Shown: positions 19,121 through 28,593 of the stretch, piece by piece
How positions within the stretch are numbered: the stretch's first letter is position 1
How the letters are laid out: the number at the start of each line of letters is the position of its first letter
Source of the DNA: Alistipes sp. Zagget8
GTDB taxonomy: Bacteria > Bacteroidota > Bacteroidia > Bacteroidales > Rikenellaceae
Length of the DNA: 51,946 bases
Assembly: GCA_001941065.1 (NCBI GenBank)
Contig: MSHJ01000004.1
Coordinates: 1 to 51,946 of the forward strand
Direction of reading: 5' to 3'
Made by a program: the position numbers and the translations under genes
Notes under the pieces: generated by a model
Told to the model about the DNA's origin: nothing
The model's input: the letters and a program-made list of their open reading frames with translations, nothing else
Database searches by the model: none

Positions 19121-20503
19121 ATGGAGAAGAAAAAGATAGACCGCCGCGAGTTTCTGAAAGTCCTCGGAGTCGGGGCCGCCGCAACGACCGCGGGGCTTTA
19201 CGGCTGCGGGCAGCGGGGCCCGGCGGCGAATACGGCGGCTGTCGGAGAGGTTCCGACGGACCGGATGACCTACCGCACGACGCCGACGACCGGCGACCGG
19301 GTGTCGCTGCTGGGCTACGGCTGTATGCGCTGGCCGCTGTTGGAGACGCCCGCGGCCGACGGTAATCCGATCGATCAGGAGGCCGTCAACGAACTGGTCG
19401 ACTACGCCATTGCCCACGGGGTGAATTATTTCGACACGGCACCCGTTTACGTGCAGGGCTTTTCCGAAAAATCCACGGGCATCGCCCTCAAGCGGCATCC
19501 GCGCGAGAAGGTGTTCATCGCCACGAAGATGTCCAACTTCTCGAATTCCACGCGCGAGAACTCGCTGGCTATGTACCGGCAGTCGCTGGCCGACCTGCAG
19601 GTCGATTACCTGGATTATTATCTGCTCCACTCGGTGGGCGGCGGGAAAGGCGTGGAGACCTTCAATGAACGTTTTATCGACAATGGAGTGCTCGATTTCC
19701 TCCAGCGCGAACGCGAGGCGGGACGCATCCGCAACCTCGGATGGTCGTTCCACGGCGACCAAAAGGTCTTCGACCACCTGCTGGCGATGCACGACCGGGG
19801 TGAAGCCGTGTGGGATTTCGTGCAGATACAGATGAACTACGTCGACTGGAAGCACGCCTCGGGCCGCAACGTCAATGCCGACTACCTTTACGGTGAACTG
19901 GAGAAACGCAACATCCCGGCCGTGATTATGGAGCCGCTGCTGGGCGGCCGCCTCTCGCGGCTGAACGACCATCTGGTCGGACGGCTCAAGGAGCTGCGGC
20001 CGACGCAGAGCGCCGCTTCGTGGGCGTTCCGCTTCGCAGGCTCCTACCCCGGTGTGCTGACGGCGTTGAGCGGCATGACCTACATGGAGCACCTGCAGGA
20101 CAATATCCGCACTTATTCGCCGCTCGAGGAACTGACGCCCGAAGAGTTCGAACTGCTGGAGGATACGGCGCAGCTGATGCTGAAATATCCAACCGTGCCC
20201 TGCACCGAGTGCCAGTACTGCATGCCCTGCCCTTACGGACTGGACATCCCGGCGATCTTTGCCCACTACAACCGCTGCGTGAACGAGGGCAACGTCCCGA
20301 AGGACCAGCAGGACCCCGCGTATCGGGAGGCCCGGCGGGCGTTCCTCATCGGTTACGATCGTTCGGTCCCGAAGCTCCGGCAGGCGAGCCATTGCATCGG
20401 CTGTGACCAGTGCGTGTCGCATTGCCCGCAGTCGATCAAGATTCCGCAGCAGCTCCGGCGCATCGACCGGTTCGTCGAGCAGCTCAAACAGGGAACTCTC
20501 TGA
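19121..20503 (+). CDS. Tat-exported aldo/keto reductase with C-terminal 4Fe-4S domain
   Basis: 460 residues. It begins MEKKKIDRREFLKVLGVG, a twin-arginine signal (DRREFLK), with a Cys in LYGCGQ that could be lipidated. The reductase core spans about 60-320: RMTYRTTPTTGDRVSLLGYG, tetrad Asp/Tyr in FDTAPVYVQG, Lys in IATKMSN, His in YYLLHSVGG. The C-terminal ferredoxin-type part has CTECQYCMPCPYGLDIP and CIGCDQCVSHCPQSIKIP. Folding before Tat export would allow cofactor loading in the cytoplasm. It is the last gene of the five-gene cluster and likely receives electrons from the upstream membrane polyferredoxin. Confidence 0.92.
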   Translation: MEKKKIDRREFLKVLGVGAAATTAGLYGCGQRGPAANTAAVGEVPTDRMTYRTTPTTGDRVSLLGYGCMRWPLLETPAADGNPIDQEAVNELVDYAIAHGVNYFDTAPVYVQGFSEKSTGIALKRHPREKVFIATKMSNFSNSTRENSLAMYRQSLADLQVDYLDYYLLHSVGGGKGVETFNERFIDNGVLDFLQREREAGRIRNLGWSFHGDQKVFDHLLAMHDRGEAVWDFVQIQMNYVDWKHASGRNVNADYLYGELEKRNIPAVIMEPLLGGRLSRLNDHLVGRLKELRPTQSAASWAFRFAGSYPGVLTALSGMTYMEHLQDNIRTYSPLEELTPEEFELLEDTAQLMLKYPTVPCTECQYCMPCPYGLDIPAIFAHYNRCVNEGNVPKDQQDPAYREARRAFLIGYDRSVPKLRQASHCIGCDQCVSHCPQSIKIPQQLRRIDRFVEQLKQGTL

Positions 20504-20515
20504 CGCTGCACCTAA

Positions 20516-20543
20516 AGCCCCTCCCGACGGAGGGGCTTTTTTT
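20516..20543 (+). terminator. terminator of the redox cluster
   Basis: AGCCCCTCC (20516-20524) pairs with GGAGGGGCT (20529-20537) around CGAC, followed by T's to 20543. Confidence 0.92.
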
Positions 20544-20558
20544 ACCAAATGTTAACTT

Positions 20559-20585
20559 TTGCCCGGCCGGAAGCGCCTATCTTTG
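20559..20585 (+). promoter_or_regulatory. promoter of the MATE exporter gene
   Basis: TTG at 20559-20561 and TATCTTTG at 20578-20585, 21 bases before the ATG at 20606. This rules out the in-frame ATG at 20549 as start. Confidence 0.68.
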
Positions 20586-20605
20586 CAGTCCAAAAAACGG
20601 AAGTT

Positions 20606-21961
20606 ATGAAAGACAGTATCGATTTCGGCAGCATGGACATTCCGAAATTGTTCCGGAAACTGCTGATCCCCACCGTGCTGGGGATGGTTTTCTCGGCCGT
20701 GTTCGTCATCACGGACGGGATTTTCGTGGGCCGCGGCATCGGCAGCGATGCCCTGGCTGCGGTCAACATCACCGCCCCGCTGTTCCTCATCAGCACGGGC
20801 GTCGGGCTGATGTTCGGCGTCGGGGCTTCGGTCGTGGCCTCGATCCACCTCTCGCAGGGGAAGGTCAAGGCCGCACGCATCAACGTCACGCAGGCCGTGG
20901 TGGTCTCGTCGCTGCTGCTGGCGGCGTACAGCTTCCTAATCACCTGGTATGCTCCCGGAGTGGCGCGGCTGCTGGGCAGTTCGGAATGCCTGCTGCCGCT
21001 GGCCGTGGAGTATATGCACTGGTTCGCGCCGTTCCTGCCCTTCAGCGCCCTGCTCAGCTCGGGGATGTTTTTCATCCGCCTCGACGGATCGCCGAACTAC
21101 GCCATGCTCTGCAATGCCGTTCCGGCGGTCATCAACATTGCGCTGGACTACGTGTTCATCTTCATCTTCGGCTGGGGTATGATGGGCGCCGCGCTCGCCA
21201 CGAGCCTGGGGTATATCGTGGGCGCGGGGATGATCCTCGCTTACCTGAGCGACCGCCGGCGGGTCGTGCGCTTCTGCCGGGTGAAACTGAGCCGCAAAAG
21301 CATGCGCCTGACCGGGCGCAACGTGGGATATATGTGCCGTCTGGGCCTTTCGACCTTCCTGTGCGAAGGGGCCATTGCGACGATGATGTTTGCCGGAAAC
21401 TACGTCTTTATCCGCCATCTGGGCGAGGACGGCGTGGCGGCGTTCAGCATCGCCTGCTATTTCTTCCCGATCATTTTCATGGTCTACAACGCCATCGGGC
21501 AGTCGGCCCAGCCGATCCTGAGCTACAATTTCGGTGCGGGTAACGGCGTGCGCGTGCGCAAGGCGTTCCGGCTGGCGCTGCTGACGGCGCTGGTGGCCGG
21601 GCTGGCCTTCTTCGGCGCAACGGCGTTGTTCAGCCGCGAGATCGTGGCGATGTTCATCGACAGCGCCTACCCCGCTTACGACATCGCTGTGAAGGGGCTT
21701 CCGCTGTTCGCATCGGGATTCATATTCTTTGCCGTGAACATCGTGGCGATCAGCTATTTCCAGAGCGTTGAGCGGGCGCGTCCGGCCATGCTGGTCACCG
21801 TCCTGCGCGGATTCGTCTTCATGGTGGCCTGCTTCTTCGGACTGCCCCTGCTGCTCGGCGTCGAGGGCATCTGGTTGGCCGTGCCGCTGGCCGAGGCGCT
21901 CACCTTCGGGGTCGTCATGGCAATCTACTATCGGACGAGGCGACTTGTGGCGGCTCGATAA
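20606..21961 (+). CDS. MATE family efflux transporter
   Basis: 451 residues from ATG 20606 (MKDSIDFGSMDIPKLF). The pattern of 12 hydrophobic helices in two halves is clear: LLIPTVLGMVFSAVFVITDGIFVGRGIG starts the first half, and LCEGAIATMMFAGNYVFIRHLGEDGVAAFSIA with NAIGQSAQPILSYNFGAGN in the second half, the IGQSAQPILSYNFGAG stretch being a MATE hallmark. It exports cationic compounds by Na+ or H+ antiport. It stands alone with its own promoter; the Crp/Fnr gene follows after 35 bases with a separate promoter. Confidence 0.93.
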   Translation: MKDSIDFGSMDIPKLFRKLLIPTVLGMVFSAVFVITDGIFVGRGIGSDALAAVNITAPLFLISTGVGLMFGVGASVVASIHLSQGKVKAARINVTQAVVVSSLLLAAYSFLITWYAPGVARLLGSSECLLPLAVEYMHWFAPFLPFSALLSSGMFFIRLDGSPNYAMLCNAVPAVINIALDYVFIFIFGWGMMGAALATSLGYIVGAGMILAYLSDRRRVVRFCRVKLSRKSMRLTGRNVGYMCRLGLSTFLCEGAIATMMFAGNYVFIRHLGEDGVAAFSIACYFFPIIFMVYNAIGQSAQPILSYNFGAGNGVRVRKAFRLALLTALVAGLAFFGATALFSREIVAMFIDSAYPAYDIAVKGLPLFASGFIFFAVNIVAISYFQSVERARPAMLVTVLRGFVFMVACFFGLPLLLGVEGIWLAVPLAEALTFGVVMAIYYRTRRLVAAR

Positions 21962-21976
21962 ATTTTGTTATCTTTA
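21945..21976 (+). promoter_or_regulatory. promoter of the Crp/Fnr regulator
   Basis: TTG at 21945-21947 and TATCTTTA at 21969-21976, spaced 21 bases and overlapping the end of the MATE gene. The Crp/Fnr ATG is 21 bases downstream. Confidence 0.55.
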
Positions 21977-21996
21977 CGGCCTCAAACCTGTAGGGC

Positions 21997-22575
21997 ATGG
22001 AGGCATTTATCGAAAAATTTAGCCGGAAATACAACCTTCCCACGGAGGACTGCCGGCGGCTCGTGGGCCGGATGGAGCGGCGCACTTTCCGCAAGGGCGA
22101 ATGTGTGGTCCGCGAGGGCGAACGCAATTCCGATTTCTACGTCGTGAGCCGCGGCATCTGGCTGGGGCACTACTGCAACGACGGTGTGGATGTCTCGGTG
22201 TGGTTCGCAGGCGAGGGCGAGGCGCTTTTCTCGACGTGGGGATATGTCGGCAACGCCCCGTCGCAGATTACCATCGAGGCGATGTGCGACGCCGAGCTCT
22301 ACGGCATCTCCAAAGCCGATCTGGAGGAGTTTTTCGCCTTGTCGGTCGAGGTGGCCAATTTCGGACGCCGGATTTTCGAGGAGCAGTTTCTGGCACTCGA
22401 GAACTGGATTCTTTCGGGCGGGGCTCCGCGGGCTGAGGAGCGTTACCGGGCCTTGCTGGAAGAGAGCCCCGAGCTGTTGCAGGTCGTGCCGCTGAAGCAT
22501 ATCGCCTCCTACCTCTGGATCACCCCGCAGTCGCTGAGCCGAATCCGGGCCAAGCTGGGAAAGAAAAAGGGTTGA
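21997..22575 (+). CDS. Crp/Fnr family transcriptional regulator
   Basis: 192 residues. Residues about 15-125 are a cyclic-nucleotide-binding beta-roll (RRTFRKGECVVREGERNSDFYVVSRG; FAGEGEALFSTWGYV), followed by a helix, and a short C-terminal helix-turn-helix HIASYLWITPQSLSRIRAKL. It lacks the N-terminal Cys cluster of Fnr, so oxygen sensing through Fe-S is unlikely. In Bacteroidota such proteins often sit beside efflux or stress genes. It converges with the second RND operon and shares its terminator. Targets and ligand unknown. Confidence 0.87.
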   Translation: MEAFIEKFSRKYNLPTEDCRRLVGRMERRTFRKGECVVREGERNSDFYVVSRGIWLGHYCNDGVDVSVWFAGEGEALFSTWGYVGNAPSQITIEAMCDAELYGISKADLEEFFALSVEVANFGRRIFEEQFLALENWILSGGAPRAEERYRALLEESPELLQVVPLKHIASYLWITPQSLSRIRAKLGKKKG

Positions 22576-22597
22576 CCGCGAGGTCAACCCTTTTTTT
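22564..22597. terminator. bidirectional terminator between crp/fnr and efflux operon 2
   Basis: GGGTTGACC (22569-22577) pairs with GGTCAACCC (22582-22590). Seven T's follow on the plus strand, and the A run to the left gives a T tract on the minus strand, so it serves both converging genes. It overlaps both stop regions. Confidence 0.88.
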
Positions 22598-23981
22598 CGG
22601 TTGCGGAGGTCTCCCACCCTCCGCCGAGGGCCTTGTAGAGCCCGACCAGCGCCAGATATTCGTTACGCACGGCCTTGCTCTCCTCGACCTGCGCGTCGAA
22701 GAATTTCCGCTGGGCGTCGAGTACGTCGATGTAGCGGATCACCCCGTTGATATATTGTAGTTTAGCCAGCACGACATACTGTCGGGCCGCCTCCTTGAGG
22801 TTGAATTTCAATTCGGCGCTCCTGCGCATGTTGCGGTAAGCCACCACGGCATCGTTGACCTCCCGGAAAACCTCCAGCACTTTCTGCTCATAGGCCAGCC
22901 GCGCCTGGTCGTAGGCCGCCAGCGCCGCGCGGTATTTGGCCCGTTTCGACCCGAAGGCGAACAGCGGCGCCGCGAGATTCCCGACGGCATAGGAGAAAGG
23001 CGAATTTATCAGTCCCTTGAGGGCGTCGTTTTCGAGACCTCCCGTCAGCGAGATCGTCAGCCGCGGGAACCGGTCGGCGTAGGCCATGCCGGCGGCGGCC
23101 ATCGCCGATTTCAGTTTCTGTTCGGACTGCCGCACGTCGGGACGGCGTTGCAGCAGCGTCGAAGGCAGTCCCACGGCCAGCGAGTCGGGCATCGTGACGT
23201 TCATGTTCATCTTGCTGCGGGCCACGCGGGCCGGATAACCGCCCGCGAGCACCGAGATCTGGTTCTCCTTCTGGGCGATCTTCAGCTCGAGGTCGGGAAT
23301 CAGTGCCGAGGCGCTCGCCAGCTCCACTTTCGCCTGCTGGTAGGCCGTTTCGGAGGTCAGGCCGCCCTCGAAACGCAGCTTGGCCAGCTGCATGCTCTCC
23401 TGGCGGGTCTCCACCGTGCGGCGTACCACGTCGAGTTCGTGATCCAGGGCCGTCAGTTCGAAATAGGCCGTGGCGACCTCGGCGATGAGCGTCATCTGCA
23501 GGGCCCGTGCCGCCTCGACCGAAGCGAGGTATTCCGCTGCGCCCTTGCGCTTGGCCCACCGCAGGCTGCCCCACAGGTCGGCCTCCCAACTCAGGGTCGC
23601 CTTGACGCTGAATTCGGCGTCGCTCTTGTGGGCTTCGCCGTAGTAGTCGTTGGTCTCGTTGTCGACGAGCACCAGTCCGCTGAGCGACGGCAGCCGGGCC
23701 GCCTTGCTCACGCGGTAGAGCTGTTCCAGTTCACGGACGCGGGCTTCGGCGGAAAGCATATTGCGGTTGCGGTCGAGCGTGCGGCCGATCAGCCGGCAGA
23801 GCGTCGTGTCGGTGTAGACCTCCCACCACGCCATGTCGCCGATGGCCAGCGAGTCGGTCTGCCCGGCGACGATTTCGGCGGGGAGGTTCAGCTCCGGGGC
23901 CGGGCATTTCTTCTGCACGGAGCAGCCTCCTGCCGCCATCAGCAGCAGGGCTCCGAAGATATATAAGGTGTTTCGTTTCAT
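22584..23981 (-). CDS. TolC-family outer membrane efflux lipoprotein (system 2)
   Basis: 465 residues from ATG 23981 (MKRNTLYIFGALLLMAAGGC, a lipoprotein signal). The start overlaps the pump stop in ATGA, so coupling is likely; an upstream ATG at 23993 is less likely. Typical segments are LAIGDMAWWEVYTDTTLCRLI, LEADLWGSLRWAKRKG-like residues (EADLWGSLRW), RRPDVRQSEQKLKSAMAAAGMAYADRFP and YIDVLDAQRKFFDAQVEESKA. It is the outer membrane duct for the pump and adaptor upstream. It is only distantly similar to the system 1 factor. Confidence 0.92.
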   Translation of the reverse strand: MKRNTLYIFGALLLMAAGGCSVQKKCPAPELNLPAEIVAGQTDSLAIGDMAWWEVYTDTTLCRLIGRTLDRNRNMLSAEARVRELEQLYRVSKAARLPSLSGLVLVDNETNDYYGEAHKSDAEFSVKATLSWEADLWGSLRWAKRKGAAEYLASVEAARALQMTLIAEVATAYFELTALDHELDVVRRTVETRQESMQLAKLRFEGGLTSETAYQQAKVELASASALIPDLELKIAQKENQISVLAGGYPARVARSKMNMNVTMPDSLAVGLPSTLLQRRPDVRQSEQKLKSAMAAAGMAYADRFPRLTISLTGGLENDALKGLINSPFSYAVGNLAAPLFAFGSKRAKYRAALAAYDQARLAYEQKVLEVFREVNDAVVAYRNMRRSAELKFNLKEAARQYVVLAKLQYINGVIRYIDVLDAQRKFFDAQVEESKAVRNEYLALVGLYKALGGGWETSATEKKG

Positions 23982-26900
23982 CGTGATGCCCATTTTTCTT
24001 TCAATTTATACACCCAGACGAAGAACAGCGGCACGAAGACGATGCCGACGGTGATGGCCACCAGCATGCCGAAGAAGACGCCCGTACCGATACCCTGCCG
24101 GCTGGCCGATCCGGGACCGCTGGCGAAGACCAGCGGCAGCATGCCGAGGATGAAGGCCAGCGAGGTCATGACGATGGGCCGGAAACGCAGGCGTGCGGCC
24201 ATGATGACGGCCGTGAGGATGTCGCGGCCCTTTTCGACCTCGTCCTTGGCGAACTCGACGATCAGGATGGCGTTTTTGGCCACCAGACCCACCAGCATCA
24301 CCAGTCCGATCTGGAAATAGATGTTGTTCTCCAGTCCGCAGGCCCAGTTGCCCAGATAGGCGCCGATGCCGGCAATCGGCAGCGAGAGGATCACCGCCAC
24401 GGGGATCAGCCAGCTCTCGTACTGCGCCGCGAGGAACAGGAAGACGAACAGGAAGGCCAGCGCCAGCACATAGCCCGTCTGGCCGCTGACGTGCTTTTCC
24501 TGATAGGAAAGGCCGCTCCATTCGACGCCGATCGACTGCGGCAGGTGCCGGCGGGCGATCTGTTCGAGGATGGCCATGGCCTGTCCCGAACTGTACCCCT
24601 GCGCCGCCTCGCCCGAGACGGTCGCCGAATTGAACATGTTGAACCGCCGGATGGTGCCTGGTCCCGTGGTGTAGGAGGTCGTGCCGAGGGCCGTGATGGG
24701 GATCATCGCCTTGTCGGCGCCGCGCACGAAGAAGAGCCCCAGGTTCTCTCGCTGGGCGCGGTACGGGGCTTCGGCCTGGATGTAGACGCGGTAGATGCGG
24801 TTGAACAGGTTGAAGTCGTTGACGTAAACCGACCCGGTGAAGGTCTTCATCGTCGAGAAGATGTCGGCCATCGGCACGCCCAGCATCTGGGCCTTGTCGC
24901 GGTCCACGTCGAAATAGAGCTGGGGAATGTCGCGCTGCATTGACGACGAAAGCCCCGTCAGCTCCTTGCGCTGCGAGGCGTAGTGCAGCAGCGTGTCCAC
25001 GGCCCGTTGGAGGTCGCCGTACGAGGCGTTCCCGCGGGCTTCGAGGACCATTTCGAAACCGCCCGAGGCGCCCAGTCCCGGAATGACGGGCGGCGTCGAG
25101 AGGTAGACCTTGCTTTCGGGATAGCGGCGCATCTCCTCGCGGATGCCGTCCATCAACTTGCGGATGTCCGAGGTTTTGCGCTCGTCCCACGGCTTGAGGA
25201 TCACCGTTAGCTGGCTGCGCGACTGGTTGGTGCCCACGCGGGGGCTCGATCCGGTGACGTTGAGCACATACTGCACATCTTCGAGCGACATCAGGTACTC
25301 CATGGCGCGGTCCGTCACGCGGCGCGTGCGTTCGAGCGTGGCTCCTTCCGGGAGTTCCAGCTCGACGGTGAAATAGCCCTGGTCCTCCTGCGGCATGAAG
25401 CTCTGGGGCACGGCCTTGTTGAGTACCCACAGCGCCACTAACGTCAGTCCGAACAGCGCCAGCATGCGTTTCGAATGGCGCACGCCGCCGCGGATCATCC
25501 GCTCGTAGAACTTGTTGCCGTTGTTCAGCCAGATGTTGATGCGGCGGAAAATGCGGTTTTTCTTTCGGCCCGAATCGGGACGCAGGATCAGGGCGCAGAG
25601 GGCCGGTGAGAGCGTCAGGGCCACGAACGTCGAAATCAGCACCGACACGGCGATGGTGATGGTGAACTGGCGGTATAACTGGCCGGTGATGCCCGATAGG
25701 AAGCTCACGGGGACGAACACGGCGCACAGCACCAGCGATGTGGCGATGATGGCGCTGCCCAGTCCGCCCATGGCCTTTTTCGTGGCCTCGTAGGGCGAGA
25801 GTCCCTCCTCGTCCATCGTGCGTTCCACGGCTTCGACCACCACGATGGCGTCGTCCACGACGATACCGATGGCGAGGATCAGTCCCAGCAGGGTCATCAT
25901 GTTGAGCGAGAAGCCGAAGGCGAGCATCACGCCGAACGTTCCGATGAGCGAGATCGGCACGGCGATGGTCGGGATGAGCGTCGCACGCCAGTTCTGCAGC
26001 GAGAGGAAGACCACGAGGATTACCAGCAGCAAGGCCTCGAACAGCGTGTGGTAGACCTCCTTGATCGACTGCGAGATGTAGGAGGTCATGTCGAACGGAA
26101 TCTTGTAGGAGATGCCCTCGGGGAAACTGCGGCTGATCTCCTCCATCGTTTCCCGTACCGAACGCGCCACCTCCATGGCGTTGGCGCCCGGCAGCATGTT
26201 GATATTCATCACGGCCGCATTTCCTCCGTTGATACCGCTCTCGGTGCTGTACGACGAGGCTTCGAGCGAGATGCGGGCCACGTCCCGGAGGCGGATGAGC
26301 GATCCGTCGGGGTTGGCGCGGACGATGATCTCCTCGAATTCGCGGACCGACGAAAGGCGTCCGCGGGCGGTGATCGGGATCGTGACGTCGAGGTCCGTGA
26401 TGGGCTGCTGGCCCAGTACGCCCGCCGCCGATTCGCGGTTCTGGTCCTTGAGGGCCTTCTGCAGGTCCTGGACCGTCAGCCCGAGGTTGGCCAGCCGGTC
26501 GGGCTGCACCCAGACCTGCATGGCGTAGTAGCGGCTGCCGACGTTCGAGACGCTGCCGACGCCCTTCACGCGGCGCAGCATGTCCAGCACGTTCAGCGTG
26601 GCGTAGTTCGACAGGTAGATTTCGTCGAACTTGGGGTCGTTCGACAGCAGCGTGATGGTCATCAGGCGGCTCGAAGCCTGCTTCTCGACCGAAATGCCGT
26701 TCTGAATCACCTCGGCCGGGAGACGTGCCTCGGCCTGCTTCACGCGGTTCTGAATTTCGACGGCCGCCAGGTCGGCGTCCGTGTCGATGTCGAAGGTGAC
26801 GGTGGCCGAAAAACCGCCCGTGTTGCTGCTCGTCGACTCCATGTAGAGCATTCCGGGGGTTCCGTTGAGCTCCTGCTCGATGGGTGTGGCGACGGCCTGC

Positions 26901-27076
26901 GTCACGGTCTGGGCGCTGGCGCCGGGGTACGAGGCCGAGACTTTCACCACCGGGGGCACGATGCGCGGATACTGGTCCACGGGCAGTAGCACCAGTCCCA
27001 GCAGTCCGACGATGACGATGACGATAGAGAGAACGGTCGAGAATACGGGCCGGTCGATAAAGAAATCCGATTTCAT
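23978..27076 (-). CDS. RND multidrug efflux pump, HAE1/AcrB type (system 2)
   Basis: 1032 residues. MKSDFFIDRPVFSTVLSIVIVIVGLLGL is TM1 with the F-I-D-R-P motif. The proton relay is complete: IVVDDAIVVVEAVER in TM4 and LVAKNAILIVEFAKD in TM10. Porter segments include PPVVKVSASYPGASAQTVTQAV. It is a second, diverged tripartite pump in the window, with a similar gene order (adaptor, pump, outer membrane factor) but no tetR at its end. It overlaps the outer membrane factor by four bases. Confidence 0.95.
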   Translation of the reverse strand: MKSDFFIDRPVFSTVLSIVIVIVGLLGLVLLPVDQYPRIVPPVVKVSASYPGASAQTVTQAVATPIEQELNGTPGMLYMESTSSNTGGFSATVTFDIDTDADLAAVEIQNRVKQAEARLPAEVIQNGISVEKQASSRLMTITLLSNDPKFDEIYLSNYATLNVLDMLRRVKGVGSVSNVGSRYYAMQVWVQPDRLANLGLTVQDLQKALKDQNRESAAGVLGQQPITDLDVTIPITARGRLSSVREFEEIIVRANPDGSLIRLRDVARISLEASSYSTESGINGGNAAVMNINMLPGANAMEVARSVRETMEEISRSFPEGISYKIPFDMTSYISQSIKEVYHTLFEALLLVILVVFLSLQNWRATLIPTIAVPISLIGTFGVMLAFGFSLNMMTLLGLILAIGIVVDDAIVVVEAVERTMDEEGLSPYEATKKAMGGLGSAIIATSLVLCAVFVPVSFLSGITGQLYRQFTITIAVSVLISTFVALTLSPALCALILRPDSGRKKNRIFRRINIWLNNGNKFYERMIRGGVRHSKRMLALFGLTLVALWVLNKAVPQSFMPQEDQGYFTVELELPEGATLERTRRVTDRAMEYLMSLEDVQYVLNVTGSSPRVGTNQSRSQLTVILKPWDERKTSDIRKLMDGIREEMRRYPESKVYLSTPPVIPGLGASGGFEMVLEARGNASYGDLQRAVDTLLHYASQRKELTGLSSSMQRDIPQLYFDVDRDKAQMLGVPMADIFSTMKTFTGSVYVNDFNLFNRIYRVYIQAEAPYRAQRENLGLFFVRGADKAMIPITALGTTSYTTGPGTIRRFNMFNSATVSGEAAQGYSSGQAMAILEQIARRHLPQSIGVEWSGLSYQEKHVSGQTGYVLALAFLFVFLFLAAQYESWLIPVAVILSLPIAGIGAYLGNWACGLENNIYFQIGLVMLVGLVAKNAILIVEFAKDEVEKGRDILTAVIMAARLRFRPIVMTSLAFILGMLPLVFASGPGSASRQGIGTGVFFGMLVAITVGIVFVPLFFVWVYKLKEKWASR

Positions 27077-27082
27077 GGCTCG

Positions 27083-28348
27083 TTATTTTTCAGACGTCTC
27101 CGTCTCGGTTGCACGCTCCTTTTCCGGGGCGGGTACGGGGTCCACCCTGTCACCGTGGGTGAGTTTATGAAAACCCTCCACGACAATCATTTCGCCGGGA
27201 ACGACGCCCCGTTCGACGATCACCCGGTTGTTGACCTCGGGGCCGAGTTCGATCATGCGGCGTTCGGCGATGCTGTCGGGGCGTATGACGAAGACATAGG
27301 CGCCGCCCTTCTCGATGACGATGGATTTGGTCGGGACGACCGTGGCGTTCTCGCGCACGTCCAGCAGTAGGCGCACCTTGGTGATCTGCCCCGGCAGCAG
27401 GATGCGGTCGGGATTGGCCATTTCGGCCCGCACGGAGAAGGTTCCCGTTTCGGGATCTACCTGCGGGTCGGCGAAATCCACGAGTCCGCGCAGCGGGTAC
27501 TGCGTGTTGTCAGCCAGCGTGATGGTGATGTAGGGGTCCCACTTGCGGCTCGAATCCCGCTGCCCGAGGTTGACGTTGCGGGCCTTGCTCTTGAGGTAGT
27601 CGAGGCCCGTCATGCTGAAATCCACGCGCACGGTGTCGCTCTTGACCACCGTCGCCAGCAGCGATTTGCCGTTGGGACCTACGAGCGTGCCGATGTCGAC
27701 GCTGCGTTCGGAGATATACCCCGAGAGCGGCGAACTGACGGTAGTGTAGCTCAGGGCCGTTTCGGTCTGCGTGAGGTCGGCCTCGCTCATCGCCACGGCG
27801 GCCGTGGCGCTTTCGTACGAGGCGATGGCGTTGTCGAGGTCCAGCTGGCTCGCTGCGTTCTGCTCGTAAAGCGGACGGATGCGTTTCAGGTCGCGTTCGG
27901 CCTTGAGGGCCATGGCTTTGTCCTTGTTCAGCTGAGCCCTGGCCTTGTTGGCGCGGGCCTGATAGAGTTTGGGGTCGATGATGAACAGGGGCTGTCCCTT
28001 GCGGACATAGGTACCCTCTTCGAACATCATCTTTTCGAGGAAGCCCTCGACCCGGGCACGGATTTCGACGAACTGCTGGGCGCGGATGCGTCCGACGTAT
28101 TCGCCGTAGAGTTCGATATCGTCGGTCTGGACGGGTTCGACTTCGACCACGGGCCAGACGGGTTTTGCGGGTTCGGGACGCAGCCACCACCACAGCCCTC
28201 CGGCCGCCACGACGGCGACCGCGGCGATGGCGATCCAGGTGCGCCGGGAAAGACGGAGCACCCTGTCGCCAGCCTTTTTGCCCAGTTCCAGCGTGCGGCG
28301 GCCTGTCAGGGCTGCCTGCTGTCTGATTGTATCACGGGATATTTTCAT
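27083..28348 (-). CDS. RND efflux periplasmic adaptor (system 2)
   Basis: 421 residues. Unlike the system 1 adaptor it has no lipobox; about 35 basic residues precede a single inner membrane helix (WIAIAAVAVVAAGGLWWWL). The lipoyl halves are FVEIRARVEGFLEKMMFEEGTYVRKGQ and TVSSPLSGYISERSVDIGTLV, with a helical hairpin between. The long cytoplasmic N-terminus could be a wrong start, but no later Met precedes the helix, so it is kept. Gap to the pump gene is 6 bases. Confidence 0.9.
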   Translation of the reverse strand: MKISRDTIRQQAALTGRRTLELGKKAGDRVLRLSRRTWIAIAAVAVVAAGGLWWWLRPEPAKPVWPVVEVEPVQTDDIELYGEYVGRIRAQQFVEIRARVEGFLEKMMFEEGTYVRKGQPLFIIDPKLYQARANKARAQLNKDKAMALKAERDLKRIRPLYEQNAASQLDLDNAIASYESATAAVAMSEADLTQTETALSYTTVSSPLSGYISERSVDIGTLVGPNGKSLLATVVKSDTVRVDFSMTGLDYLKSKARNVNLGQRDSSRKWDPYITITLADNTQYPLRGLVDFADPQVDPETGTFSVRAEMANPDRILLPGQITKVRLLLDVRENATVVPTKSIVIEKGGAYVFVIRPDSIAERRMIELGPEVNNRVIVERGVVPGEMIVVEGFHKLTHGDRVDPVPAPEKERATETETSEK

Positions 28349-28401
28349 TGCTTGACATCTGTTGTATTGATTGCCTGGTATGGATGTCCGGTATTAGGGT
28401 A

Positions 28402-28409
28402 CAAAATTA
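28402..28409 (-). promoter_or_regulatory. promoter of efflux operon 2
   Basis: Minus-strand TAATTTTG fits TAnnTTTG, 54 bases before the adaptor ATG. Confidence 0.55.
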
Positions 28410-28560
28410 TGTATTTTTTGTCAATCCGCCTTCAGTCCGGGTGTAAATTGGACGAATATGGTGCTGAAACGCCTGTTTTTGTCACAGAAAGGAGGACCGG
28501 AACCGTAATTCCGGTAAGAAAATCCGTAATCCGGATACCAAAAGGCCGGAAAAACGGGTT

Positions 28561-28568
28561 TATATTTG
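28561..28568 (+). promoter_or_regulatory. promoter of the metallo-hydrolase gene
   Basis: TATATTTG, 26 bases upstream of the ATG at 28594. The DNA just upstream holds a direct repeat CCGTAATTCCGG / CCGTAATCCGG (from 28502 and 28524), a possible regulator site. Confidence 0.65.
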
Positions 28569-28593
28569 TACACTGATTAAAACGCCTTTACGA

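Noticed and set aside
18449..20548. 699-codon minus-strand ORF opposite the Fe-S genes
   Set aside because: Shadow; the plus-strand genes carry clear motifs in their own frames.
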